A stretch of DNA of 25,552 nucleotides, taken from positions 1-25,552 of the forward strand of contig URYP01000023.1 in assembly GCA_900552115.1 (NCBI GenBank). The letters are read 5' to 3'. How positions within the stretch are numbered: the stretch's first letter is position 1; each line of letters begins with the position of its first letter. Origin of the DNA: an uncultured Oscillospiraceae bacterium. GTDB lineage: Bacteria; Bacillota; Clostridia; Oscillospirales; Acutalibacteraceae. The translations under genes were made by a program, and so were the position numbers. Under the pieces are notes generated by a model, which ran no database searches, was not told the DNA's origin, and was given only the letters and a program-made list of their open reading frames with translations. Of this stretch, positions 1 through 8,100 are shown piece by piece.

Positions 1-503
1 TCCGACAATCTGGAATACAATGGTGATTGTCCCTTTCTCTCTGTCATAGTCGCAGCGCCCATGATGCTCGGATCGACCGAGCATTTCAGCTCTACCTTTT
101 TGCCCGTAACCTGTTCCATCCTGCCGCGCAGCTTGTCGGTCAGCGCCGCACTCATCGGCACCGCCGTGACCGCCAGCACCTCTACGATGCCGTTTTCAAA
201 ATAATACTGCTCCTTATATGCCTGACACATCTCGTGGATAAGACCGATGCGGCCCTTATCCGTTACGAGCATCAGGAAATTGAGCAGAAAAGGCTCGATA
301 CGTCCCTCGAACACGGTTTTGAGGACCTTTTGCTTGTCCTCCGCCGCGATAGAGGGCGTTGTGAGCATTTTGAGGAAATCCGGTTCGCTGTCAAACGCCG
401 CGCACACCTCGGTCAGCTGATCGAGATACAGCTTTTCCTGCTTCTCGTCCTGCGCGACCTCGTAAAGGCTCAGTGCGTAGCGCTCGCTTACCATATCCGC
501 CAT
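1..503 (-). CDS. atpH: F1Fo ATP synthase delta subunit, 3' end missing
   Basis: The delta (OSCP-like) subunit joins the F1 head to the peripheral stalk. The visible 167 residues start MADMVSERYALSLYEVA, the usual delta opening with a YA-x-ALY-type helix, and run through to the conserved VDPSIMG segment near residue 149. The start codon is ATG at 501-503, with GGTGGGGTGA just upstream and only 6 bp after the atpF stop. The expected glycine-rich and DGS-type C-terminal tail does not appear: after IMG the in-frame sequence becomes unlike the family, while another frame reads more like protein. The last ~57 bases of the window may therefore be frameshifted or belong to a mis-joined contig end. 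Identity is sure from position and the N-terminal two thirds; the tail is doubtful. Confidence 0.85.
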   Translation of the reverse strand, partial: MADMVSERYALSLYEVAQDEKQEKLYLDQLTEVCAAFDSEPDFLKMLTTPSIAAEDKQKVLKTVFEGRIEPFLLNFLMLVTDKGRIGLIHEMCQAYKEQYYFENGIVEVLAVTAVPMSAALTDKLRGRMEQVTGKKVELKCSVDPSIMGAATMTERKGQSPLYSRLS

Positions 504-509
504 GTTTGC

Positions 510-1013
510 TCACCCCACCTTGTCAATAAAGTCTTCGATAAAGCGTTCGTGATCCTCCGGCTTTACATCGCGCTCCACGATCTTGGAGGCGATCATCACG
601 GACAGATCCGCAACCTCATCCTTGAGTTCCTTATGCGCCTTGATGCGCTCCTGCTCGATAACGCGCTCGGCCTTCTTGACCATAGCGGATGCCTGCTGCG
701 AGGACTCGCGCAGGATCTCATCGCTGCGCTCTGCGGCACGGCGGGTAGCGGAGCCGACGATCTCGGCAGCCTCCTCCTTCGCCTTGGACAGACGCTCGGT
801 GTATTCGCTGCGCATCTGCTCGGCCTCGCTCTGCGCCTTCTCGGCGGTGGCGTACATGGACTGTACCTCCTCGCTGCGGGCAGCGAGCATCTTGCGCACC
901 GGCTTGTACAGAAACTTCTTGATGATCAGGAACGTAATGAGCGTGTTGCACATCGTCACGAGGATCTCCCACCAGCCGATGCTGACGAACGCTTCATATA
1001 ATGCTTCTGTCAC
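510..1013 (-). CDS. atpF: F1Fo ATP synthase b subunit
   Basis: Peripheral-stalk b subunit of 167 residues, normal length for the family. One membrane segment lies at about residues 15-35 (WEILVTMCNTLITFLII), followed by KKFLYKPVRKML and a long charged heptad-like helix rich in Glu, Arg and Ala that dimerises and reaches the delta subunit. The start codon is GTG at 1011-1013, chosen because AAGGAGGT sits six bases upstream and no better start exists. It lies between atpE and atpH in the standard operon order. A 7-bp stem-loop lies just before the ribosome site, which could tune its translation or mRNA stability relative to atpE. Confidence 0.95.
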   Translation of the reverse strand: MTEALYEAFVSIGWWEILVTMCNTLITFLIIKKFLYKPVRKMLAARSEEVQSMYATAEKAQSEAEQMRSEYTERLSKAKEEAAEIVGSATRRAAERSDEILRESSQQASAMVKKAERVIEQERIKAHKELKDEVADLSVMIASKIVERDVKPEDHERFIEDFIDKVG

Positions 1014-1030
1014 TGGTTTACCTCCTTCCC

Positions 1031-1048
1031 AAACGGAAGAATCCGTTT
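1031..1048 (-). promoter_or_regulatory. Stem-loop just upstream of the atpF ribosome site
   Basis: The arms AAACGGA and TCCGTTT (7 bp) enclose a four-base loop, directly before the AAGGAGGT of atpF. There is no U-run, so it is not a terminator. A role in mRNA stability or in setting the ratio of c to b subunit synthesis is inference. Confidence 0.4.
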
Positions 1049-1123
1049 CGTCTTTTAATTCTCAACCACCCTCTTGAAACAGAGCGGTCTGAGAAGTGTC
1101 AATGACCTGACTGGCAAGAGCGA

Positions 1124-1224
1124 TTTGCGAGATAAAATTGTGTGCGAGCGAGGCGCGGTGCCGCAGCAATACTTTGTGTATTGCAAGGTGCCGCAACGAA
1201 GTTCCCGCGCAATTTTTCCGCAAA
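1124..1224. repeat. Imperfect ~100-bp palindromic element between atpE and atpF
   Basis: The outer arms are TTTGCG (1124-1129) and CGCAAA (1219-1224), then AAAATTG (1134-1140) and CAATTTT (1210-1216). Inside are two direct copies of GGTGCCGCA (1157-1165 and 1187-1195) flanking a perfect hairpin GCAATAC/GTATTGC (1166-1172 and 1178-1184). The element occupies most of an otherwise long gap inside a compact operon and has no convincing gene. I think similar elements are dispersed in Oscillospiraceae genomes, sometimes annotated as tiny hypothetical proteins, but I cannot verify this here. Confidence 0.55.
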
Positions 1225-1258
1225 GCGCCGCAGACAGTTAGGGCATTGCCACTTCCAA

Positions 1259-1516
1259 TTAAAACTGGCCAACGAACGGATTGGCAAACAGCAGGATCAG
1301 CGCGATAACCAGCGCGTAAATACCGGTGGACTCTGCCATTGCGATACCAAGGATCATGGTACGGGTGATATCGCCCTGCGCCTCCGGCTGACGGCCGATT
1401 GCGGAGCACGCCTGACCGGCGGCATAACCCTCGCCGATACCAGGGCCAAGGCCGGCGATCATTGCCATACCTGCACCAAGAGCGGACATACCTGCTACGA
1501 ATGCTTTGGGATCCAT
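1259..1516 (-). CDS. atpE: F1Fo ATP synthase c subunit (rotor ring), Na+-type motif
   Basis: An 85-residue hairpin of two membrane helices with the polar loop GRQPEAQGDI between them; it oligomerises into the rotor ring. The ion-binding glutamate is E62 in AMAESTGIY, followed by S63, T64 and Y67, the residues that coordinate Na+ in Ilyobacter-type rings. In helix 1 the position usually held by Gln in Na+ rings is E29 (GPGIGEGYAAG), giving a second carboxylate. This matches the two-carboxylate ring described from Fusobacterium nucleatum. The ATG start at 1514-1516 has AGGAGG about nine bases upstream. Na+ coupling is a strong inference, not shown. Confidence 0.97.
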   Translation of the reverse strand: MDPKAFVAGMSALGAGMAMIAGLGPGIGEGYAAGQACSAIGRQPEAQGDITRTMILGIAMAESTGIYALVIALILLFANPFVGQF

Positions 1517-1570
1517 ACTTTTCTTCCTCCTAATTCAGATAACGAAATTGGAATTTGTTTTTTCTTCACG

Positions 1571-2293
1571 TCAGCTGTTGCGTGCGTCGCCTACATAAGC
1601 CATGGTGAGCATACTGAAGATGAACGCCTGCATGCAGGCCGTGAAGCAGTCAAAATACAGCGACAGCACACCGGGCAGACCGATCTGCAGCAGCGCGATA
1701 TTATCGGGCAGGAAACCCAATACCGCATTAGACAGCACCTTGAGTGCGCCCATGATCAGCGTAGTGATGACAAGGCCGCCTGCCATGTTGCCGAAGTGAC
1801 GGAACGACATGGAGACCGGCGTTGCGATCTCGCTAAGCACGTTAAGCGGCGCCATAACGAAGATCGGCTCGAGGAAACCTTTGAGGTAGCCCTTGATGCC
1901 GCCGTACTTGATCTTATTGAACGTGATCAGCACGAACGTGATGAGCGCCCAGCCGAGCGTGGTGTTCAGGTCTGCCGTGGTAGAGCGCATCCAGAACAGG
2001 CTGGCCAGTGAACCGAACAGCGAGCTCATCATCAGCGTCATAATGTACGGCGAGAAAGCCTGACAGCCTTCTCCCATCGTGCTTTCGACCAGACCGTCGA
2101 TCATCAGCACCGCCTTTTCGGCCAGTGCCTGCTTGCCTTTGGGGATCTTCTGCATGCGGTGTGTTAAAAAGATACACAGGAACAGGATAAACGCCATGAT
2201 GATCCATGAGTTTCTCATGGTCTCCGTGATCGGCAGATTGGTATTGCCGAACAAATAACCCAGTATTTTAGGACCGTTTATTTCGACGTTCAA
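1571..2293 (-). CDS. atpB: F1Fo ATP synthase a subunit
   Basis: Stator subunit that holds the two ion half-channels against the c ring. It has 240 residues with five to six hydrophobic segments, a usual length for Firmicutes. The essential arginine is R165 in SMSFRHFGNMAGG, and the ending ACMQAFIFSMLTMAYVG is the family's last helix. The start is TTG at 2291-2293: the AGGAGG overlapping the stop of the upstream gene is seven bases away, and no ATG gives the family N-terminus. It comes just before atpE, as in most bacteria. Confidence 0.96.
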   Translation of the reverse strand: MNVEINGPKILGYLFGNTNLPITETMRNSWIIMAFILFLCIFLTHRMQKIPKGKQALAEKAVLMIDGLVESTMGEGCQAFSPYIMTLMMSSLFGSLASLFWMRSTTADLNTTLGWALITFVLITFNKIKYGGIKGYLKGFLEPIFVMAPLNVLSEIATPVSMSFRHFGNMAGGLVITTLIMGALKVLSNAVLGFLPDNIALLQIGLPGVLSLYFDCFTACMQAFIFSMLTMAYVGDARNS

Positions 2294-2297
2294 CCGT

Positions 2298-2672
2298 TTA
2301 ACCTCCTTTCCGCTGAACTGCGTGGCGCCAGAGGAGCAGCGCCTTGGTGAAAAACAGCGGGATGACCGCTGCAGCTGCGTTCAGATACGGCAGCTTGATC
2401 GCCGCGATAACGAACACCGCCGTGAGCATGTAGCGAACTACGTAGCCGCGCCGCGTAATGCGAATGCCCTGTGCCGGCGGAAAGGCGGTTGCCCTTACCG
2501 TGCTCCTGCCGATCATGTAGAACAGCAGCAGCGCGAACGCCGTACCGAGCAGAACGCTTGCGCCGGACCGAGCGATACCCTGTCCGCAAAGAGCGAACAC
2601 ACCGAAGGTCACCAGCGCCAGCGGGAGCATGCCGCGCAGCATGCGCTTCGTTTCCTCATAAACGATGTGCAT
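2298..2672 (-). CDS. atpI: ATP synthase subunit I-like membrane protein
   Basis: A small protein of about 124 residues with four hydrophobic segments and a Lys/Arg-rich C-terminus, immediately before atpB. Size, topology and position match the ATP_synt_I family, whose members help assemble the c ring or supply ions to it. Two starts are possible: GTG at 2681, which would overlap the upstream stop as GTGA but leaves only two bases to the AGGAG, and ATG at 2672 (MHIVYEETKRML). I prefer the latter for spacing and for the family-like beginning. Assignment rests on context and topology more than on any invariant motif. Confidence 0.75.
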   Translation of the reverse strand: MHIVYEETKRMLRGMLPLALVTFGVFALCGQGIARSGASVLLGTAFALLLFYMIGRSTVRATAFPPAQGIRITRRGYVVRYMLTAVFVIAAIKLPYLNAAAAVIPLFFTKALLLWRHAVQRKGG

Positions 2673-2677
2673 TCCCG

Positions 2678-2941
2678 TCACAGCTCCTTTTCTTTCTCTG
2701 CACTTTCTCTGGCTTTGCGCTCGGTAAATCGCAGAAAATCACGCAGGCTGCAGGCTGCAACCGCGATGCCGAGCAGGATTCCGATAATCACCACACCGTT
2801 GCCCCAACCAAACCGGTTGCGGAGCCATATCGCTCCGAAGCAGCAAAGCACCGGCGGTGTGATCACTGTGAAGCCTACCTGAGAAAAATAGATCAGGTAG
2901 CGCAGCACACTAAAGCCTTCTTTCCCTCTTTGCAATCGCAT
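2678..2941 (-). CDS. atpZ: AtpZ-like F0F1 ATPase accessory protein
   Basis: First gene of the ATP synthase operon: about 87 residues, two membrane helices, and a charged tail rich in Lys and Glu. The segment LRYLIYFSQVGFTVITP followed by a second glycine-rich helix (GVVIIGILLGIAVAA) matches the small AtpZ/MgtE-like family that precedes atpI/atpB in Firmicutes, proposed to work with AtpI in ion supply or assembly. The longer reading frame starting at 3031 has no family support, so I start at MRLQRG (ATG 2939-2941, GGGGGA close upstream). A GTG at VLRYL with AGAAGG upstream is an alternative start. The stop overlaps or abuts the next start. Confidence 0.7.
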   Translation of the reverse strand: MRLQRGKEGFSVLRYLIYFSQVGFTVITPPVLCCFGAIWLRNRFGWGNGVVIIGILLGIAVAACSLRDFLRFTERKARESAEKEKEL

Positions 2942-2981
2942 TCCCCCTTCATGAACGCCATAGCAACATTGTACAAAATGC

Positions 2982-3002
2982 AGCGTGCTCCCTCGGCACG
3001 CT
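2982..3002 (-). promoter_or_regulatory. Stem-loop in the ATP operon leader
   Basis: The arms AGCGTGC and GCACGCT (7 bp) enclose a seven-base loop between the predicted promoter and atpZ. No U-run follows. It could stabilise the leader of this highly expressed operon (inference). Confidence 0.4.
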
Positions 3003-3011
3003 ATATTACTT

Positions 3012-3040
3012 ATTATAAACAACTTACCCAAAAAGTAAAA
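3012..3040 (-). promoter_or_regulatory. Predicted sigma-A promoter of the ATP synthase operon
   Basis: On the minus strand a -10 TATAAT (3017-3012) is preceded by a 17-base spacer and TTTTAC (3040-3035). It lies about 70 bases before the atpZ start, in an AT-rich stretch. The rest of 3041-3150 is AT-rich with no gene that I can support. Confidence 0.55.
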
Positions 3041-3151
3041 TACTTTTGCTCAGAAAAGCTAAATATTTTTTGTAGATTTGTGTCGTATCATACATTCTGC
3101 ACAAATTATTCTTACTAAGTATATGTAAAATGCCAGATTGTCTTTTTTATC

Positions 3152-3190
3152 ACAAAGGGAAAAAGGCGCAGCATTACCCTTTGTTTTTTT
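3152..3190 (+). terminator. Terminator-like hairpin, plus-strand orientation
   Basis: ACAAAGGG (3152-3159) pairs with CCCTTTGT (3177-3184), followed by a run of Ts on the plus strand. No plus-strand gene precedes it, so its target is unclear; it may insulate the ATP operon promoter region from antisense transcription. Confidence 0.35.
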
Positions 3191-3216
3191 CTTACCAGCC
3201 CGGCTGCGGGCAAAAG

Positions 3217-3248
3217 AAAAAAGCAACGACTTTCATCGTTGCTTTTTT
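3217..3248 (-). terminator. Intrinsic terminator of the small P-loop gene
   Basis: AGCAACGA and TCGTTGCT pair around a six-base loop, with A-rich and T-rich flanks on both sides, so the minus-strand RNA ends in a strong U-run. It begins about 30 bases after the stop of the P-loop gene. The symmetry means it could also work in the other direction. Confidence 0.8.
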
Positions 3249-3278
3249 GTGCTTGCGATATGTATTTCCGTTTAAGGA

Positions 3279-3689
3279 TTACAGGAAACGCTTCATGCCT
3301 TCGGTAGCAGACTCCGGCTCCTCGCTGAGCGAAACGGTGAAGTTTACGCTGTGCTTGGAAGAGAATGCGTCCAGAGCGACGAGGAACTCCTCAGCCTGAG
3401 CTGCGTCCTTGCCGCCGATGATCTTGTACAGACCGTCGATGAAGACACGGGTGATATCGTAGTTGCCGGCATGCAGACCGCCGACAAAGCCGAGCAGGCT
3501 TGCGATGTCGCTAACCGGATAATCCGCTGCGTCGATCAGACGCGCGTCATGCGAGATATCGAAAGTCAGCTTGTTGCCGCGGGAAATGCAAACGACACTG
3601 CCCTTTTCTTCTTTTACTGCAGCGTTGACCTGATCAATAAGCTCCTTGGTCTTACCGGAACCGGTACCGCCAATAATAAGTTTTACCAT
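3279..3689 (-). CDS. Small P-loop NTP-binding protein, function unknown
   Basis: A 136-residue protein that starts MVKLIIGGTGSGKTKEL, a clear Walker A motif (GGTGSGKT, residues 7-14). A Walker B-like strand is RVFIDGLY near the middle. It lacks the length and motifs of PilT, kinases or SMC-type ATPases. Similar short ATP-binding proteins occur as lone genes in Clostridia with no assigned role. GGGAGGAT lies upstream of the ATG at the right distance. It has its own promoter and terminator, so it is a single-gene unit. I can claim NTP binding, not a function. Confidence 0.8.
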   Translation of the reverse strand: MVKLIIGGTGSGKTKELIDQVNAAVKEEKGSVVCISRGNKLTFDISHDARLIDAADYPVSDIASLLGFVGGLHAGNYDITRVFIDGLYKIIGGKDAAQAEEFLVALDAFSSKHSVNFTVSLSEEPESATEGMKRFL

Positions 3690-3723
3690 AGTTTTTATCC
3701 TCCCAACCTTTGAGGTTGCTATT

Positions 3724-3752
3724 AGTGTACCATAGTTTAGCCAAAATCACAA
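3724..3752 (-). promoter_or_regulatory. Predicted sigma-A promoter of the P-loop gene
   Basis: On the minus strand TTGTGA (3752-3747), a 17-base spacer and TACACT (3729-3724) precede the ATG by about 35 bases. A short AACCT/AGGTT hairpin lies between the promoter and the ribosome site. Confidence 0.6.
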
Positions 3753-3836
3753 GTCCGAATTGCAAACTTTCCGTCATTTTGTATGGTAAATTTCTCAGCC
3801 TTTCCAATTTTGTTCGAAAAACGCCGGATTTTGACG

Positions 3837-5114
3837 TTATTTTTCATCTTTTACAACATTTCCTGCAAGGCCGCGCACAAAGGAAATAAGCAGCTCAGGC
3901 AGTCCGAGCGCGTCCACACCGGCTTGGGCGATGATGGGAACGGTCAAAACCGTCTCTCCGCCGGCGGATACCGTCATTTCGCCCAACTGCTGACCGGCCT
4001 GTACCGGCGCGGCGAGCGTCTCCGGCAGGTCGAACGCGGTCTGCATATCCCCTGCTCTCGTCTTTTCAATCACGAACGTATCGCTGCCCTCGAGCACCGG
4101 CTGCACGGTCTCCGCGGTGCCGAGCGTCACCGGAATGGGTGCCAGATCGTCAGCCGCAGGCATGTATGCCGTGAAGTTGGCAAAGCCGTAATTGAGCAGC
4201 GCGGTCGCGTCCGCTGTGCGGTTCTCCTTGGTGGGCGCCGCCATCACGACCGCTACAAGGCTCAGTCCGTCCCGCTCGGCACTTGCAGAAATGCAGAAGC
4301 CAGCCTCGCGGATGTAGCCGGTTTTGAGACCGGTCAGACCCTGATAGCTTTTGAGCATCTTGTTCGTGTTCGCCAGACCGAATTTGCCGCCGCGCACGGT
4401 GTCCATCCAGATGCCGGTGTACTCCAGTATTTTCGGGTGGCGCAGCAGCTCGCAGGAGATAAGCGCAAGGTCGCGTGCACTGGTCAGCGTCTTTTGACCG
4501 TCAGCGTCCAGTCCGTTGGCGTTGATGAACGTTGTGTTCGTGCAGCCGAGTTCGCGTGCGCGTGTGTTCATCCGCTCGACGAAGGCGGCCTCTGTGCCCG
4601 CCAGATGCTCCGCCACCGCAACCGCACAGTCATTCGCTGAACCGACCGCAATCGCCTTGAGCATTTCATCCAGCGTCAGTTGCTCGCCCGGCTCCAGCCA
4701 GATCTGCGTGCCGCCCATCGAGCAGGCGTACTCACTGCCGGTTATCATCGTGTCCAGTGTCACCTCGCCGCGCTCGAGCGCCTCCATCGCCAGCAGCATG
4801 GTCATAACGGTACTGGACTTATCAACGGGCGCCACCCGGTTGACATCGCCGAGCTGCAGAGCACGGAAATAACACAACCAGGACGCTCCGGTAGCCAAAC
4901 CGGAAAGAATAAGGAAAACAAGGGTTTGGGCTTCTATCTGCCCAATCGTTGCCTGAGAGCCCACGATAAACACCATAAGCCAGGAGAACAGCAGCACCAC
5001 GATGGTGCGCAGCGCTGTAGCCAGAGTCGAATCGGTCTGGCGAATACCGATCTTTGCCAACACAGCGGTGATGCCGGCAAAAAATGCGGAACCAAAAGCA
5101 AAGACCAGCCACAT
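3837..5114 (-). CDS. Chimeric ORF: EamA transporter half joined to a DacF-type D,D-carboxypeptidase
   Basis: Residues 1-100 are the start of an EamA/DMT membrane transporter (membrane helices, then ALQLGDVNRVAPVDKSS, the family signature). From about residue 104 the sequence becomes a D-Ala-D-Ala carboxypeptidase: EALERGEVTLD, the SAN motif at 159-161, KTG at 264-266, and a DacF-like C-terminal beta domain. The carboxypeptidase part has lost its signal peptide and catalytic SxxK; at that place stands KSST from the EamA side. The transporter has lost its last helices. Phe codons change as well: TTT 5 of 8 before the join, TTC 7 of 9 after it. I read this as an artificial join through microhomology, or else a dead gene fusion. 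AGGAGA lies upstream of the ATG at 5114. Confidence 0.75.
   Translation of the reverse strand: MWLVFAFGSAFFAGITAVLAKIGIRQTDSTLATALRTIVVLLFSWLMVFIVGSQATIGQIEAQTLVFLILSGLATGASWLCYFRALQLGDVNRVAPVDKSSTVMTMLLAMEALERGEVTLDTMITGSEYACSMGGTQIWLEPGEQLTLDEMLKAIAVGSANDCAVAVAEHLAGTEAAFVERMNTRARELGCTNTTFINANGLDADGQKTLTSARDLALISCELLRHPKILEYTGIWMDTVRGGKFGLANTNKMLKSYQGLTGLKTGYIREAGFCISASAERDGLSLVAVVMAAPTKENRTADATALLNYGFANFTAYMPAADDLAPIPVTLGTAETVQPVLEGSDTFVIEKTRAGDMQTAFDLPETLAAPVQAGQQLGEMTVSAGGETVLTVPIIAQAGVDALGLPELLISFVRGLAGNVVKDEK
4788..4810 (-). other. Fusion junction between EamA-like and DacF-like sequence
   Basis: These bases encode VMTMLLA, which fits both families: EamA proteins have DKSSTVLTxLLA here and DacF proteins have SxTKVMTxLLAxEAL. 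A shared stretch of roughly 20 bases is what an assembler or a recombination event would need to join two unrelated genes in frame. Confidence 0.6.
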
Positions 5115-5138
5115 ATAGGCTCTCTCCTGTCTGCAAAA

Positions 5139-8100
5139 TTAGCCGCCGTTTGAAGGCGCTGAATGGATACAAGCGTCCAGCGTATCCAGCAGCTTGCGCG
5201 TATCCAGAGGCTTGGTCAGGTGGCCGTTCATACCGCATTCCATGGATTTTTTGGCATCCTCATCAAAGGCATTGGCCGTCATGGCAATAATGGGAATGAT
5301 TTTTGAACCGGGTTTGTCCGCTGCCCGCATACGTTTGGTTGCCTCCAGTCCATCCATCACGGGCATGCGGATATCCATCAGTACCGCATCAAAATAGCCC
5401 GCCGGCCTCTCTAAAAACATGCTCACCGCCTGTGCGCCGTCAGCCGCGGTTTCCACTTGGAAACCACTCATCTGCAACAGGGTGACGGCTATTTCACGGT
5501 TGAGTTCGTTATCTTCCGCCAGTAGCAGGCGTTTACCGGCAAAATCGGCCGGTGTTGCGGCCGGCGGTTTTTCGGGGCGGCGGGGAGTGTCCTTTCCATG
5601 GAGCAACGGCAGAGTAAAGAAGAATTCCGACCCCTTCCCCACATCGCTCTCCACGTTTAACACGCCGCCCATCATCCGCACCAAGCGATCGGAAATGGAC
5701 AGCCCCAGTCCGGTTCCGCCATACCGCGCCGCCGTGGATCGTTCTTCCTGCTCGAACGCGTTAAAAATCCTCGTTTTCGCTTCCGGACTGATGCCGATTC
5801 CGGTATCCTTAACCGAAAAACGGACATACAGTGTCGTTTCTGTTTCTTTTTCCAGAGAGGCCTTAGCCAAAATGCGTCCGCCGGGATTGGTAAACTTGAT
5901 AGCGTTGCCCACAATGTTGATAAACACCTGATTAAACCGCAGTTCATCGAGCAATACGGGTTTATCCGGAAGAAAATGCGGATCAAACTCCAAGGTCAGG
6001 CCTTTCGCCTCGGCCTGCGGGCGCAACAGCTCCTGAAGATGCCGCCCGACATCCTCCAGGCGTACGCTTTCCAGGTTTAATTCTATTTTTCCGCTTTCAA
6101 TACGGGACATATCCAGTATATCGTTAATCAGGCCGATCAGGTATTGGTTGGAAACCTCAATTTTGTTCAGACAGTCCAACGCCTTTTCCCGGTTATCCAG
6201 CACCGTTTTGGCAATCGTCGTCATACCGGCGATCGCGTTCATAGGCGTCCGTATTTCGTGCGACATGCGAGACAGGAAATCCGTTTTGGCCTGACTGACC
6301 GTATCCGCCCGCGCCTTCATAATAAAGGTGGATAAGATTTTGGAAAGCTCCTTTACCAGTTTGCGATGGTCAGCTGTCCATGGATAATCGGGACGGCGGC
6401 TTTCCAGGGCAAAAGAGCCGGCGAAGCTGCCGCGGTTCCAGAATGCCGCGTGCAGGGCCGCATGCATCAGGCTGGATGGATTGATGTTGAAATCGCAAAG
6501 GCCGTCTTCATCATACTGGTCGGGCAGCACGGCATATTCCTCCGCCGTCAGGTAAAAGCTCTGCTCGGTTTGGATATCGGAGCGATGCCGCGCCCATTGG
6601 TAAGAATACCGCAGGCTGTTGTAATCCGGATTGGCCTCCAGAATGGATACGCGGTCAAGGCCGCACTGTTTGCCGATTTTTCCAAGCAGCAGATAAATCG
6701 CGTCATCCAGCTTTTTGGCTTTTCCAAGCAGCTCCAGCGCATAATCAACCAGATTGTCATCCGAATTTCCGTTTTTGCTGTCAATAACATTAACCATGTA
6801 TTCCCCGGTATACATTTCGGTCAGCATGGCTCCCATTTCCTCGGAGCAATCCAGATAACAGGCCGCATTTCCCTTGCCGTGCTCCTTGACATACTGCAGC
6901 GTGCTTTCGGCACACCGATACAGGCCGGCGTATTCGTTCACTACTTCCGTACAGCACATGCCGATGCTGGCGGAGATGGACAGCGTCTTATCCCCATCTC
7001 GAAACAGATGGCGGATACGCGCCGAGATGCTTTTGCCCAGCACCAACGCCCGTTTGCGGCTGCATTTTTTAACCAGCACCAGGAATTCATCGCCGCCCAG
7101 CCGTACCAGCACGCCGTCGTTCCCGGTTTCTTCCCGCAATATATCCGCTACCTCCTGCAGGATAATATCCGCGAACGCACGGCCCTCTTCTTCGTTGACG
7201 GCATCGAAATCGTCCATATCCAGCAGCATGAAGGTACAAGCCTCATCCGGCGGTTTCTTATCCATGTAGTCCCGCACCACGGCCACGCCGTTTTCCCGTG
7301 CATAAGCACCGGTGAGGGGATCGCGGGAACGGGCTTTTTCCAGAGCCAGTTCCGTCTCTTTGGCCTCGGTAATGTCCTCGATGACGCCCACGGCAATCTC
7401 GGGCTGGCCGTCCGCCGACCACTGAATATTGGACAGTGTGGCCCGGCACCACATGGAACCGTCTGGAAACTGAAACATGCTCGAAGCGGTTTTTTCCCCG
7501 CGGATGATTGCCTCATACATGGCTTTATAGGAGGGGTCTGCAATTCTGGATTCAAAGCAGGCGGGAACATTCTCCTGCCGCTGCTGCCCGCCAAAGCGGT
7601 TCCTGGTTCGCTGTGGGCAGATTAGGAGCCGTTTGGGGGGATAATAATAGAACTCATATACCGATGTGTTTTCCAGCGCCAGCCGCAGCAGCTCGTTCCC
7701 GGCCTGCACCTGTTCGGTCAATTTCTGGTTTTTGAGTTCCGCCTCTTTTTTCTGGTGAATATCCAGATACACGCTCTGCACGATGACGTTGCCGTCCCTG
7801 TCGCGGATGAGTTCACTGGTGCCAAGTATCCAGCAGCGGCTGTGGTCTTTCTGTAACACCCGGTATTCAAATTGGATTTTATCGCCTGCCTGCCGCAGCT
7901 CCGCCGTTTTTTGATTCAGCATTTCCAGGTCTTCCGGCACCACCAGTTCTCCCAGCGTCCAGGATTCACGAGCCCAGAATTCCTCTTCGGTGTATCCAAA
8001 AATACGGATTGCTTCTGGGTTGGCCTCACGAAAGACGACGGTATCGGTAGCCCGGTCGTGCCGGAACTGTACGATCCCACAGAGCATGGAGCGCAGCAGG

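Noticed and set aside
27..1001. 324-residue plus-strand frame across atpH and atpF
   Set aside because: Shadow of two sure ATP synthase genes on the other strand.
1062..1409. Small minus-strand frames in the atpE-atpF gap
   Set aside because: They read through the palindromic element and the atpE gene in another frame; the repeat explains the open frame better than a gene.
2942..3031. Longer N-terminus for the atpZ-like gene
   Set aside because: The added residues contain the leader hairpin, lack family similarity and lie close to the predicted promoter.
6366..7625. 419-residue plus-strand open frame opposite the hybrid kinase
   Set aside because: It lies wholly antisense to well-conserved PAS/GGDEF/GAF domains, has no ribosome site and no family resemblance; a mirror of GC-biased coding.
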